64,000 bases of DNA from Halomonas stenophila. Its GTDB lineage: Bacteria; Pseudomonadota; Gammaproteobacteria; Pseudomonadales; Halomonadaceae. Shown here piece by piece: positions 50,118 through 58,888 of this stretch (the first letter of the stretch is position 1; each line of letters opens with the position of its first letter). The translations under genes were made by a program, and so were the position numbers. Where the stretch lies: NCBI RefSeq assembly GCF_014192275.1, contig NZ_JACHXR010000003.1, positions 1 to 64,000 of the forward strand, read 5' to 3'. The notes below the pieces were generated by a model. It saw nothing but the letters and a program-made list of their open reading frames with translations. It was not told the origin of the DNA and ran no database searches.

Positions 50118-51002
50118 TCACTCGCGCCGCCCCAGGCGCTGCTTCAGCAACTCGCCCAGTGCCTCCACCGCCGGCCAGGAGGCGGCGGCCACCTGGCGCC
50201 CGTAATGCAGCTGGGCCTCGCAGGCCGGCAGCGGCGGCAGGCCCTCGGCCTCGCCCATCTCGCGCATGGCCGGCGTCAGCCGGTCCCGCTCGAGGATGCT
50301 CACGGCCAGCCCGGCCTCCACGGCCGTTTCCAGCGCATGAATGCTGGTGCTGGTGAACACCGCATGCCAGGAGTGACCGATGGCCTCCAGGGCCTCGACC
50401 CCCAGGTGACGATAGGGGCAGTCCACCGGGTGCAGGGCCAGCGGCAAGGGCTGATCCGGCGCCAGGACCAGCTCCCGGGCCCCCGCCCAGACCGGCGTGG
50501 TGCGCCACAGCGGCTCCCCCCCGACCAGCCGGTGCGGGCGATCCAGGGCCACGATCAGCGACAGCTCGCCCCGCTTCAGCCGCCTCGCCAGGTCGCCGCT
50601 GGTGGCGGTCACCGCCTCCAGCACCACGTCCGGGTGGCGGGCCAGGAAGTCCGGCAGCAGCCGTCCCACCAGTCGGCTGGCATAGTCCTCCGGCAGGCCG
50701 AAGCGCACCCGGCCACTCAGGCCCCGGCCACTGATCCGGGCCACCAGGCCATCATGGTGGCGCAGCAACTCCCGGGCCTCGCCGAGCAGCGTCTCGCCGG
50801 CGGCCGTGGGCGTCATGCCGCGGGGCCCACGCAGCAGCAGGCGCGTACCCAGCCGCGCCTCGAGCCGCTTGATCTGCATGCTCAGGGCGCTGACCGTGCG
50901 ATGGCGCTGCTCGGCGGCCGCGGCCAGGGAGCCGAGGCGTGCCACCACGACGAAACTGCGCAGGGCCTCCAGGTCCAGGGTTTCCGAGGAGACTTCAGCC
51001 AT
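50118..51002 (-). CDS. LysR-family transcriptional regulator
   Basis: A 294-residue regulator. The N-terminal winged helix-turn-helix (about residues 10-68) has FVVVARLGSLAAAAEQRHRT and SALSMQIKRLEARLGTRLL; the effector-binding domain follows from about 90. I chose the ATG at 51002 after GGGAG; the longer frame from 51074 adds non-conserved residues. It is divergent from the EamA exporter gene 93 bp away, the classic layout for a LysR regulator and its target. The effector is unknown. Confidence 0.9.
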   Translation of the reverse strand: MAEVSSETLDLEALRSFVVVARLGSLAAAAEQRHRTVSALSMQIKRLEARLGTRLLLRGPRGMTPTAAGETLLGEARELLRHHDGLVARISGRGLSGRVRFGLPEDYASRLVGRLLPDFLARHPDVVLEAVTATSGDLARRLKRGELSLIVALDRPHRLVGGEPLWRTTPVWAGARELVLAPDQPLPLALHPVDCPYRHLGVEALEAIGHSWHAVFTSTSIHALETAVEAGLAVSILERDRLTPAMREMGEAEGLPPLPACEAQLHYGRQVAAASWPAVEALGELLKQRLGRRE

Positions 51003-51095
51003 ATTGAACGCTCCCTGAAAAAAGTTTCGATTCCCGAAAGACTCTAGGCGCCCCAGACTCCCCCCACAAGTCACCGGATGTCTCGGGGAGGTCCC

Positions 51096-52154
51096 ATGCG
51101 CGCCTTCACACGCCTGTCGCTAACCGGCTGGCCACGGCCGGGCGCCGCGCCACTGGGCGGCCTCGCCGTGGCCGTCGGCTTCGTGCTGTGCTGGAGCAGC
51201 GGCTTCGTGGGCAGCCGCCTGGCCGTGGCCGTCGACACGCCGGTCCTGTCGCTCTATGCCTGGCGCTTCGCGCTGGCCACCCTGCTGGCGGGACTCTGGT
51301 GGGCCCTGCGGGCCACCCGGCGCCGGGGACCGGGCCTGTCACCCCGCGCCCTGGCCCGCGAGGCCCTGGTCGGCAGCCTGACGGTGGGCGCCTACCTGCT
51401 GGCCATGCTGCTGGCGGTCGAGGCCGGCGTCAGCGCCGGCGTGGCGGCCCTGATCGGCGCCCTGCAACCCCTGGCGGCCACCACCCTGGCCGGCTGGTGG
51501 CTGGGCGAGCGCACGCGTCCGGCCCAGTGGCTGGGCATGTCGGTGGCGACCCTGGGGGCCGGACTGAGCGTGCTGGATGACCTGCAGGGCGTGGGCGGTG
51601 CGCCGGCCTGGGCCTACGGCCTGCCACTGCTGGCGGTGGCGGCCGTGACCCTGGGCAGCGTGCTGGGCGTCCGGCGACCGGCGGCCCTGGGGATGGAGGC
51701 GCGGCTGACCAGCCAGTTGGGGGCGGCGACGGTGGTGTTCTGGCTGGCCGCCGTGGCGCGTCAGGGAGACTGGCCGGCGCCGCCGCCCCTCACCCCGGAC
51801 ACGCTGACGGCGCTGGCCTGGCTGATCCTGCTCGCCACCTTCGGCGGCTACGGCTTCTTCATCGAGAGCCTGCGCCGCTTCGGGGTGAGCCACAGCGCCG
51901 CGCTGGTCGCCCTGACACCGGCGGTGACCCTGGGCTGGACGGCCCTGCTGTTCGGGGAGCTGCCGGGCGGGCTCGGCGCCGCCGGCATGGGCCTGGGACT
52001 GCTCGGCGCCGGGGCCGCCCTGGTCGCGGGTCGGCGCCGGGGGCGCGGGGCCAGCGGCCACGCCGGCACCGGAAGCCCGCTCAGTCGACGCGGCGGTAGA
52101 TCAGATCCCAGACCCCGTGCCCCAGCCGCTCGCCGCGGGCCTCGAACTTGGTGA
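51096..52154 (+). CDS. EamA/DMT-family exporter
   Basis: A 352-residue inner-membrane protein with ten helices in two EamA repeats (about residues 25-150 and 165-310). [16 protein letters not shown] near residue 35 and [21 protein letters not shown] near 127 are typical of drug/metabolite transporters such as RhtA/YedA. The substrate is unknown. The C-terminal 40 residues are Arg/Gly-rich and the last 74 bp overlap trmB on the other strand. GGGGAGG precedes the ATG. Confidence 0.87.
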   Translation: MRAFTRLSLTGWPRPGAAPLGGLAVAVGFVLCWSSGFVGSRLAVAVDTPVLSLYAWRFALATLLAGLWWALRATRRRGPGLSPRALAREALVGSLTVGAYLLAMLLAVEAGVSAGVAALIGALQPLAATTLAGWWLGERTRPAQWLGMSVATLGAGLSVLDDLQGVGGAPAWAYGLPLLAVAAVTLGSVLGVRRPAALGMEARLTSQLGAATVVFWLAAVARQGDWPAPPPLTPDTLTALAWLILLATFGGYGFFIESLRRFGVSHSAALVALTPAVTLGWTALLFGELPGGLGAAGMGLGLLGAGAALVAGRRRGRGASGHAGTGSPLSRRGGRSDPRPRAPAARRGPRTW

Positions 52155-52827
52155 GGGGACGAAAGGCAGGACGCGGCACGTAGGGGGCGGTCTCCGGCGA
52201 GGCGGTGTTGGCATAGCCCAGGGCCTCGTCCATGACCCCGGCCATCCACTCGGCGTAGGCCTCCCAGTCGGTGGCCATGTGCAGGGTGCCGCCGGGCTTG
52301 AGCCGGGTGCGCACCAGGACGACGAAGGCCGGCTGGACGATGCGCCGCTTGTGGTGCTTCTTCTTCGGCCAGGGATCGGGGAAGAACAGCTGCAGGGTAT
52401 CGAGGCTGGCCTCGGGCAGGCACTGCTCGAGCACCGCCAGGGCGTCCTCGCGATAGACGCGCAGGTTGGTCAGGCCGCGCTTGTCGGCCTCGTCGAGCAG
52501 CTTGCCGACCCCGGGAGCGTGCACCTCGATGCCGATGAAGTCGGTGTCGGGATGGGTCTCGGCCTGCTCGATCAGCGAGGCGCCCATGCCGAAGCCGATC
52601 TCCACCACCCGGGGAGCCTGGCGGCCGAAGAGGGCCTCGAGGTCCTGGCGGCCGTCGGCGAGCGTCAGCCCCAGCCGCGGCCAGACCTCCTCGAGGCCCC
52701 GGGTCTGGGCGGCGGTCATGCGCCCGGCGCGCAGCACATAGCTCTTGATGCCCCGGCGGTGCAGCGAGGCGTCGGGACCTTCCGGGCCGGTGGTCGAGGC
52801 GGTGTCGTCGTGGTGCGGTGCGTTCAT
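52081..52827 (-). CDS. trmB: tRNA (guanine-N7-)-methyltransferase
   Basis: A 248-residue SAM-dependent enzyme that makes m7G46 in the variable loop of tRNAs. [16 protein letters not shown] near residue 73 is the SAM site, [13 protein letters not shown] near 97 the acidic post, and [16 protein letters not shown] near 148 the TrmB signature that touches tRNA. It follows thiG by 38 bp, an order seen in pseudomonads, and converges on the EamA gene with a 74-bp overlap. Confidence 0.96.
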   Translation of the reverse strand: MNAPHHDDTASTTGPEGPDASLHRRGIKSYVLRAGRMTAAQTRGLEEVWPRLGLTLADGRQDLEALFGRQAPRVVEIGFGMGASLIEQAETHPDTDFIGIEVHAPGVGKLLDEADKRGLTNLRVYREDALAVLEQCLPEASLDTLQLFFPDPWPKKKHHKRRIVQPAFVVLVRTRLKPGGTLHMATDWEAYAEWMAGVMDEALGYANTASPETAPYVPRPAFRPLTKFEARGERLGHGVWDLIYRRVD

Positions 52828-52865
52828 GCGCGGCGTCGGATCTCGTGGCTCAGGGGGTGAAGGCG

Positions 52866-53663
52866 TCAGGCGTTGATGCGGCCGGCCAGCGGCGAGGACG
52901 GGTCGGCGCTCTGGCGGCGCGGCATGCGCCCGGCCAGGAAGGCCTCGCGGCCGGCCTGGACGGCCTGCTTCATGGCGCTGGCCATCAACAGCGGCTGCCG
53001 GGCGTGGGCGATGGCGGAGTTCATCAGCACGCCGTCGCAGCCCAGCTCCATGGCCAAGGCCGCCTCGGAGGCGGTGCCGATGCCGGCATCCACCAGCACC
53101 GGCACGCCGGCCCGCTCGACGATCAGGCGAAGGTTGTAGGGGTTCTGGATGCCGTGGCCGGAGCCGATCAGCGAGCCCAGCGGCATCACGGCGCAACAGC
53201 CCAGGCGCTCCAGCTCGCGGGCGACGATGGGATCGTCGCTGGTGTAGACCATCACGTCGAAGCCGTCGTCGATCAGCGTCTCGGCGGCGGCCAGGGTCTC
53301 CACCACGTTGGGATAGAGGGTGGTGTCGTCGCCCAGCACCTCGAGCTTGACCAGGTTGTGGCCGTCGAGGAGCTCGCGGGCCAGCCGGCAGGTCCGCACC
53401 GCATCCTTGGCGGTATAGCAGCCCGCGGTGTTGGGCAGCAGGGTGTAGCGCTCCGGCGAGACGACGTCGAGCAGGTTCGGCGCCGCGGCGTCCTGCCCCA
53501 GATTGGTGCGCCGCACCGCGAAGGTCACCACCTCGGCACCGCTGGCGGCGATGGCCTCGCCGGTCTCGTCGAAGTCGCGGTACTTGCCGGTGCCCACCAG
53601 CAGGCGCGAGGTGAATTCGCGGCCGGCGATGCGCAACGGCGCGTCCTGAAAGATGTCGGTCAT
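52866..53663 (-). CDS. thiG: Thiazole synthase
   Basis: A 265-residue TIM-barrel enzyme that builds the thiazole phosphate of thiamine from deoxyxylulose 5-phosphate, dehydroglycine and the ThiS thiocarboxylate. The catalytic Lys sits in [11 protein letters not shown] near residue 104; [18 protein letters not shown] near 163 and [21 protein letters not shown] near 190 form the phosphate site. I chose the ATG at 53663. It lies 46 bp after thiS, its sulfur-carrier partner. Confidence 0.96.
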   Translation of the reverse strand: MTDIFQDAPLRIAGREFTSRLLVGTGKYRDFDETGEAIAASGAEVVTFAVRRTNLGQDAAAPNLLDVVSPERYTLLPNTAGCYTAKDAVRTCRLARELLDGHNLVKLEVLGDDTTLYPNVVETLAAAETLIDDGFDVMVYTSDDPIVARELERLGCCAVMPLGSLIGSGHGIQNPYNLRLIVERAGVPVLVDAGIGTASEAALAMELGCDGVLMNSAIAHARQPLLMASAMKQAVQAGREAFLAGRMPRRQSADPSSPLAGRINA

Positions 53664-53709
53664 GGTTGTCGTGCTCCTGTGTGCGGGTTCGCGGGACCGC
53701 CTCGGCGCG

Positions 53710-53910
53710 TCAGCCGCCACCGATGGCGTGGACGATCTCGACCCGGTCCCCCTCGGCCAGGCGCGTCTCGGCGTGGACGCTCCTGGGCACGATCTCCTCG
53801 TTGACCTCCACGGCGATGCGGCGGCCGGTCAGGCCGAGGGACTCGACCAGCCGGGCCACCGAGGCATCGGCCTCCAGGGTGCGGGCCTCGCCATTGAGCT
53901 GGATCTGCAT
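53710..53910 (-). CDS. thiS: ThiS sulfur-carrier protein
   Basis: A 66-residue ubiquitin-fold protein ending in Gly-Gly (HAIGGG), which is adenylated and thiocarboxylated to donate sulfur for thiazole. The N-terminal [12 protein letters not shown] and the NEEIVPRS loop near residue 37 are the ThiS pattern. First gene of thiS-thiG-trmB. I find no TPP riboswitch in the 97 bp upstream. Confidence 0.94.
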   Translation of the reverse strand: MQIQLNGEARTLEADASVARLVESLGLTGRRIAVEVNEEIVPRSVHAETRLAEGDRVEIVHAIGGG

Positions 53911-54007
53911 GGCATCCTCTCCGGGGCTGCGGATTCGCGGGCCCATATTGTAGCGCCTCAGGGCCGGGCCGGGTACGGTAACCACGAGACGATCGCAGGA
54001 GACCGAG

Positions 54008-54400
54008 ATGCAGGACCGACCCTGGTGGCTGGCGGCGGCGCTGTCCGGCGCCCTGATGGTGATGGCCGGGGCCTTCGGCGCCCATGCCCTGGAGGGCAGC
54101 CTGGCCCCGCGGCTGGTGGCGGCCGTCGAGACCGGGGTGCGCTATCAGGCCTGGCACACCCTGGCGATGCTCGGGGTGCTGGCCTGGCGCGCCGCCTGCC
54201 CGCGCCCCGGTCAGCGCCTGGCCCTGGGCCTGTGGGCGGCGGGCATGCTGCTGTTCTCGGGCTCGCTGTATGCCCTGGCCCTGTCGGGACTGGCGGGCCT
54301 CGGCCTGGTCACGCCGCTGGGCGGGGTGCTGCTGATCGGCGGCTGGCTGGCGCTGGCCGCGACGGCGGGCCGGGCTCAGTCGCCGTCCGGCAGCACATAG
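54008..54400 (+). CDS. DUF423 family membrane protein (YgdD-like)
   Basis: A 130-residue inner-membrane protein with four helices. AGAFGAHAL near residue 20 and YQAWHTLAMLGV near 46 are the DUF423/YgdD signature, and LFSGSLYALALSG near 82 is also conserved. The family has no known biochemical role. Its last 25 bp overlap the convergent thioesterase gene. Confidence 0.88.
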   Translation: MQDRPWWLAAALSGALMVMAGAFGAHALEGSLAPRLVAAVETGVRYQAWHTLAMLGVLAWRAACPRPGQRLALGLWAAGMLLFSGSLYALALSGLAGLGLVTPLGGVLLIGGWLALAATAGRAQSPSGST

Positions 54401-54789
54401 GTCGCCGTGACCAGGGCCACCGGGGCCTCGTCGCCGGCGGAGAACAGCTGGACCTCGCCCACCGCCAGGCGCCGTCCCAGCTTGAGCAGCCGCGCGTTGG
54501 CGATGATGTCGCGGTCGCCCCGCGGGCGACGCAGGAAGCGACAGTGCAGGTCACTGGTCACGGCCATCGGCTCGGGACCGACCTGGGCCAGGATCGCCAC
54601 ATAGAGGCAGACATCGGCGAGCCCCATCAGGGTGGGACCGGACACGCTGGCGCCGGGACGCAGGTGCTCGTCCTCGATGGCCAGGCTCATGGTGGCGCGC
54701 ATCTCGTCGATGCCCTCGATGGTGCCGGAACGCTGGGGGAAGACCTCGTCGAGGAAGTCCTCGATGGCGGCGGCGGTCATCACGGTCAT
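54376..54789 (-). CDS. PaaI-family thioesterase (hotdog fold)
   Basis: A 137-residue cytoplasmic protein with a single hotdog domain. LRPGASVSGPTLMGLADVCLYVAI near residue 44 has the core helix with the catalytic-type Asp, and DLHCRFLRRPRGDRDIIANARLL near 80 is the following beta region. It likely hydrolyses acyl-CoA thioesters; substrate unknown. I chose the ATG at 54789, with GGGAG 7 nt before it; an ATG at 54780 is possible. Confidence 0.82.
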   Translation of the reverse strand: MTVMTAAAIEDFLDEVFPQRSGTIEGIDEMRATMSLAIEDEHLRPGASVSGPTLMGLADVCLYVAILAQVGPEPMAVTSDLHCRFLRRPRGDRDIIANARLLKLGRRLAVGEVQLFSAGDEAPVALVTATYVLPDGD

Positions 54790-54910
54790 GGGGCGCTCCC
54801 TGCGGCAGTGGACGATGGTCCCCAAGATAGCCCAGCTGGCCGGCCGCGCACAGTCGCCTCAAGGGGCGAGGAATAGTCTATGCCCAAAGTCCTCACCCCT
54901 CAGCCTGAAC

Positions 54911-54959
54911 CTCGAACCTCGAACCTCGAACCTCGAACCTCGAACCTCGAACCTCGAAC
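54911..54959. repeat. Heptanucleotide tandem repeat, seven perfect copies of CTCGAAC
   Basis: Seven exact copies of CTCGAAC (49 bp), preceded by a partial unit CTGAAC, end 2 bp before the malate synthase stop codon. Perfect copies of a 7-bp unit are prone to slippage, so copy number may differ between strains. Because the array lies outside coding sequence, a change should not alter protein. It occupies the place where a glcB terminator would be expected. Confidence 0.95.
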
Positions 54960-54961
54960 GA

Positions 54962-57148
54962 TTATCCCGCCTTGTGCACCGCCCGCCAGTGATGCAGCAG
55001 CGGCTCGGTGTAGCCCGAGGGCTGCTCGAGCCCCTTGAAGATCAGGTCCGAGGCGGCCTGGAAGGCGTGGGAGGCGGAGAAGTCGGCGCTCATCGGCGCG
55101 TAGTCCGGATCCCCGGTATTCTGCTGGTCCACCACCCTGGCCATGCGCTCCAGGGTCGCCCGGACCCGGTCGGCACCCACCACGCCATGATGCAGCCAGT
55201 TGGCCACGTGCTGACTGGAGATGCGCAGGGTGGCGCGGTCCTCCATCAGGCCCACGTCATGGATGTCCGGCACCTTGGAACAGCCCACGCCATGCTCGAC
55301 CCAGCGCACCACGTAGCCGAGGATGCCCTGGCAGTTGTTGTCGAGCTCCTGCTGGATCTCCTCGTCGGACCAGGCCGGGTTCTCGGCCACCGGCACGGTG
55401 AGCAGGTCGTCGAGGAGCTCTTCACGCAGGGCACGCTCGCCCTGGGCCTCCAGCTCGCGCTGCACCTCGGCCACATTGACCTGGTGATAGTGCAGCGCGT
55501 GCAGGGTGGCGGCGGTGGGGGACGGCACCCAGGCGGTGTTGGCGCCGGCCTTGGGATGGCCGATCTTCTGCTCCAGCATGGCGGCCATCAGGTCCGGCAT
55601 GGCCCACATGCCCTTGCCGATCTGGGCATGGCCGCGCAGGCCGCAGGCCAGGCCGACCTGGACGTTGCTGCGCTCGTAGGCGCCGATCCAGGTGCTGTTC
55701 TTCATGTCGCCCTTGCGGATCATCGGCCCGGCGGCCATGACGGTGTGCATCTCGTCGCCGGTGCGATCGAGGAAGCCGGTGTTGATGAACACCACCCGCG
55801 AGGTCGCCTCGTTGATGCAGGCCTTGAGGTTGACCGAGGTGCGGCGCTCCTCGTCCATGATGCCCATCTTGAGGGTGTCCCGGGACAGGCCCAGCAGGTC
55901 CTCGACGCGGCCGAACAGCTCGTTGGCGAAGGCCACTTCCCGGGGGCCATGCATCTTCGGCTTGACGATGTACACCGAGCCCTGGCGGGAATTGCGCGGC
56001 TGCCCCGCGCCCTTCTGGAGGTCGTGCAGGGCGACCAGGCTGGTGAGGATGCCGTCGAGGATGCCCTCCGGCAGCTCGTTGCCCTCGGCATCGAGCACCG
56101 CCGGGGTGGTCATCAGGTGACCGACGTTGCGCACGAACAGCAGGGCGCGGCCCGGCAGGGTCACCTCGCCGCCCCGGGGGTCGGTCCAGGTCCGGTCGCC
56201 GTGCAGGCGGCGGGTGAAGGACTTGCCGCCCTTCTCGATCTGCTCCTCGAGGTCGCCCTTCATCAGGCCCAGCCAGTTGGCGTAGACGCCGACCTTGTCC
56301 TCGGCGTCCACCGCGGCCACGGAATCCTCGCAGTCCATGATGGCGGTCAGTGCGGCCTCGACGACCACGTCCTTGACCCCCGCCGGGTCGGTCTTGCCGA
56401 TGGGATGCCCGGCATCGACCTGGATCTCCAGGTGCAAGTCATGGTTGACCAGCAGGATGGCGGAGGGCGCGGCGGCCTCGCCCTGGTAGCCGACCAGCTT
56501 GCCCGGCTCCTTGAGGCCGGTCTCGCGACCGCCGTCCAGGGTCACCGTGAGGTGGCCGTCACGCAGGGCGTACTTCACCGCCTCGCGGTGCGAGCCGGTC
56601 GCCAGCGGCGCGGCGCGGTCGAGCACGCCACGGGCGTAGGCGATGACCTTCTCCGCCCGCCTCGGATTGAAGCTCTCGCCCTTCTCGGCGCCGTCCTCCT
56701 CGGCGATGGCGTCGGTGCCGTAGAGGGCATCGTAGAGGCTGCCCCAGCGGGCGTTGGCGGCATTCAGGGCATAGCGGGCATTGTTGACCGGCACCACCAG
56801 CTGCGGGCCGGCCTGCACGGCGATCTCGCGGTCGACATCGGTGGTGGTGACCTGGACCTTGGCGGGCGCCTGCTCGAGGTAGCCGACCCGCTCGAGGAAG
56901 CCACGGTAGGCTGGCATGTCGCGGATCGGGCCCGGGTTCTCGCGGTGCCAGGCATCGAGCTCGCCCTGCAGGCGGTCGCGCTCGGCGAGCAGTTCACGGT
57001 TCTTCGGTGTCAGATCATGAAACAGGGCGTCCACGCCGCGCCAGAAGTCGTCGGGGTCGACCCCGGTGCCCGGCAGGGCCTGCTCGTTGATGAAACGGTC
57101 CAGTTCGGCGGCCACCTGGAGACGGTGGCGGGTGATGCGTTGGGTCAT
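54962..57148 (-). CDS. glcB: Malate synthase G
   Basis: A 728-residue cytoplasmic monomer that condenses glyoxylate and acetyl-CoA to malate, allowing growth on acetate, fatty acids or glycolate. The length is that of isoform G (E. coli 723) rather than the shorter isoform A. Visible parts are [17 protein letters not shown] near residue 269, [23 protein letters not shown] near 314 and [17 protein letters not shown] near 398 with the catalytic region. An alpha-clasp domain lies near the N-terminus. No aceA or glc regulator lies in the window. Confidence 0.97.
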   Translation of the reverse strand: MTQRITRHRLQVAAELDRFINEQALPGTGVDPDDFWRGVDALFHDLTPKNRELLAERDRLQGELDAWHRENPGPIRDMPAYRGFLERVGYLEQAPAKVQVTTTDVDREIAVQAGPQLVVPVNNARYALNAANARWGSLYDALYGTDAIAEEDGAEKGESFNPRRAEKVIAYARGVLDRAAPLATGSHREAVKYALRDGHLTVTLDGGRETGLKEPGKLVGYQGEAAAPSAILLVNHDLHLEIQVDAGHPIGKTDPAGVKDVVVEAALTAIMDCEDSVAAVDAEDKVGVYANWLGLMKGDLEEQIEKGGKSFTRRLHGDRTWTDPRGGEVTLPGRALLFVRNVGHLMTTPAVLDAEGNELPEGILDGILTSLVALHDLQKGAGQPRNSRQGSVYIVKPKMHGPREVAFANELFGRVEDLLGLSRDTLKMGIMDEERRTSVNLKACINEATSRVVFINTGFLDRTGDEMHTVMAAGPMIRKGDMKNSTWIGAYERSNVQVGLACGLRGHAQIGKGMWAMPDLMAAMLEQKIGHPKAGANTAWVPSPTAATLHALHYHQVNVAEVQRELEAQGERALREELLDDLLTVPVAENPAWSDEEIQQELDNNCQGILGYVVRWVEHGVGCSKVPDIHDVGLMEDRATLRISSQHVANWLHHGVVGADRVRATLERMARVVDQQNTGDPDYAPMSADFSASHAFQAASDLIFKGLEQPSGYTEPLLHHWRAVHKAG

Positions 57149-57233
57149 GGGGTCGTTCTCCTATGCGTGGCGATCCGGCGTCCCCTGGCACCGAACAGCC
57201 GGACAGGGCAAGGTGACTGCGTGATGACAATTT

Positions 57234-57252
57234 TGTGGAAATTGCTTCCACA
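57234..57252. promoter_or_regulatory. Palindromic operator-like site upstream of glcB
   Basis: TGTGGAA, 5 bp, TTCCACA: a perfect 7-bp inverted repeat 86 bp upstream of the glcB ATG in the 240-bp divergent gap to the hydrolase gene at 57389. It is AT-richer than its surroundings. It looks like a site for a dimeric regulator, but I cannot name one. Confidence 0.4.
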
Positions 57253-57388
57253 TGTAAACCCGACACCGGCGGACATCCCCGCAGGGTAGACCAAAAGACG
57301 AGAGCCGGTAGTCTGACTCCCGACATTAATGAACAGTGGTTCCGCCCTCGGCAAGACGCTAGCATGGGCAGTCATTGCGGAGGACTCG

Positions 57389-58381
57389 ATGAGCGATTTC
57401 AGCCCCCTACAGGCCCTGGGCCCGATTGCGCCCGCCGACCGGACCGGCCAGGATCTCGAGCGCTACCTCGGGCACTATGGCCTGGCGCCGCTGCTGGCCG
57501 AGCACGTGGGGCTCTATGTGGGCTACGTGGACGCCCACGGCTTCCGCCTCTGGACCCAGGTGTGGAGCCCACCGGCCCCCATCGGCACGGCCTTCGTGGT
57601 ACATGGTTACTATGACCACCTGGGGCTCTATCGTCACCTGCTCGAGTGCCTGCTCGATCGCGGCTGGCGGGTGGTGCTCTGGGACCTGCCGGGCCACGGG
57701 CTGTCGAGCGGCGCGCGGGCCTCCATCGGCGACTTCGACGAATACGGCGACTGCCTGCGCAGCCTGCAACACCACCTGGCGGCCCAGGACCTGGTGCCCC
57801 AGCCCTGGCTCGGCATCGGCCAGAGTACCGGGGCGGCGATACTGGCCACCGACGCCCTGCGCCGGGGCGATGACGGCCATTGGGCCGGCCTGGCCCTGCT
57901 CGCCCCGTTGGTGCGCCCCTGGGGCTGGTCCCAGTCGAGCTGGCTGCACCGCCTGGTGGGCCCCTTCCTCCGCTCGGTCCCGCGCCGCTTCCGCGACAAT
58001 TCCACGGACAGCGACTTCTCCACCTTCCTGCGCGAGGGTGACCCGCTGCAGCCGGACCGCCTGGCCATGGAATGGGTGGACGCCATGCGGCGCTGGATGC
58101 CCCAGCTGCTGTCCCTGCCGGCCAGCCCCGTGCCGACCCTGATCCTGCAGGGCGAACAGGACCTGACCGTGGACTGGGAGTGGAATCTCGAGGTACTGGA
58201 GCGCAAGTTTCCCAACGCCGTGGTTCATCGCCACCCCGAGGCCCGCCACCACCTGGTCAACGAGGCCGAGCCGATCCGACGGGTGCTGTTCGAGGCGCTG
58301 GAAGGCTTCATCGCCGGCCTCGAGCCCCATCGCGTCGACCGACCGGCGCGTCCGCCGAGTCGGAGGCGCTCGGCCCCATGA
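57389..58381 (+). CDS. Alpha/beta hydrolase, lysophospholipase-like (Hydrolase_4)
   Basis: A 330-residue serine hydrolase without a signal peptide. The oxyanion region is VVHGYYDHLGLYRHL near residue 72, the nucleophile motif GIGQSTG near 147, the acid Asp in LILQGEQDLTVDW near 258 and the His in EARHHLVNE near 289, a complete triad. WDLPGHGLSSG near 99 is typical of lysophospholipase/monoglyceride lipase relatives. I chose the ATG at 57389 after GCGGAGG. The last codons overlap the lipoprotein gene. Confidence 0.85.
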   Translation: MSDFSPLQALGPIAPADRTGQDLERYLGHYGLAPLLAEHVGLYVGYVDAHGFRLWTQVWSPPAPIGTAFVVHGYYDHLGLYRHLLECLLDRGWRVVLWDLPGHGLSSGARASIGDFDEYGDCLRSLQHHLAAQDLVPQPWLGIGQSTGAAILATDALRRGDDGHWAGLALLAPLVRPWGWSQSSWLHRLVGPFLRSVPRRFRDNSTDSDFSTFLREGDPLQPDRLAMEWVDAMRRWMPQLLSLPASPVPTLILQGEQDLTVDWEWNLEVLERKFPNAVVHRHPEARHHLVNEAEPIRRVLFEALEGFIAGLEPHRVDRPARPPSRRRSAP

Positions 58382-58872
58382 CGCGACGCCTGCTGCTCCT
58401 GCTCCCGCTGTTCCTGTTGCTCGTCGGCTGCGCCGGCACCTGGGACGCCCCGGACGCCCCCCAGACCGTGCGCCAGGCGCTGCTGGGGCTCGGCAAGCGG
58501 GCCGCCGAGGAGGTGGCAACGGCATCGCCCCTGCCCCGCCCCAGCGCCGACCAGGTCCTGCTGCTGGCCATGCCCGAGGTCGACCCCGACCTCCCGCTGG
58601 GCGATTCGCGCCTGCTCGAGAGCCTGACCCGGGCCCTGCTCGGCATCGACCAGGGGCCCCAGGTCCTCGACTGGCGGCCGGCCCTGTCCGAGGGCGCCGG
58701 CCGCAACCAGTGGCGCCTGGATAGCCGACTGATCGCCACCGGCCCGCGCCTGACGCTGTCCGACCGGCAGCTGCTGCCCTACCGGCTGCAGCTGACCCTG
58801 CGCCGCCCCGGCAGCGGGACGGCGCTCTGGGAGTCCACCATCGACGGCGCCCTGGATGCTTCCGCGCTCTGA
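58378..58872 (+). CDS. Putative lipoprotein
   Basis: A 164-residue protein with a lipoprotein signal peptide ending LLVGC (Cys18). The rest is soluble, with DQVLLLAMPEVDPDL near residue 60, SRLIATGPRLTLSDRQLLPYRL near 122 and a closing LWESTIDGALD. It resembles small outer-membrane-associated lipoproteins of the LpoB/PenB-activator fold in its beta pattern, but I cannot assign it. The start overlaps the hydrolase stop as ATGA, so both are coupled. Confidence 0.7.
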   Translation: MTRRLLLLLPLFLLLVGCAGTWDAPDAPQTVRQALLGLGKRAAEEVATASPLPRPSADQVLLLAMPEVDPDLPLGDSRLLESLTRALLGIDQGPQVLDWRPALSEGAGRNQWRLDSRLIATGPRLTLSDRQLLPYRLQLTLRRPGSGTALWESTIDGALDASAL

Positions 58873-58888
58873 GCGCCCCCCCGCGCCC

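Noticed and set aside
49973-50356. A 127-codon gene starting MNENDLLLAHG in the gap before the LysR gene
   Set aside because: It runs straight through an intrinsic terminator into the antisense of the LysR gene, so it is not a plausible coding sequence.
53911-54007. A TPP riboswitch upstream of thiS, or likewise before thiD at 37048-37110
   Set aside because: Neither gap shows the conserved CTGAGA-type core or is long enough for the full aptamer.
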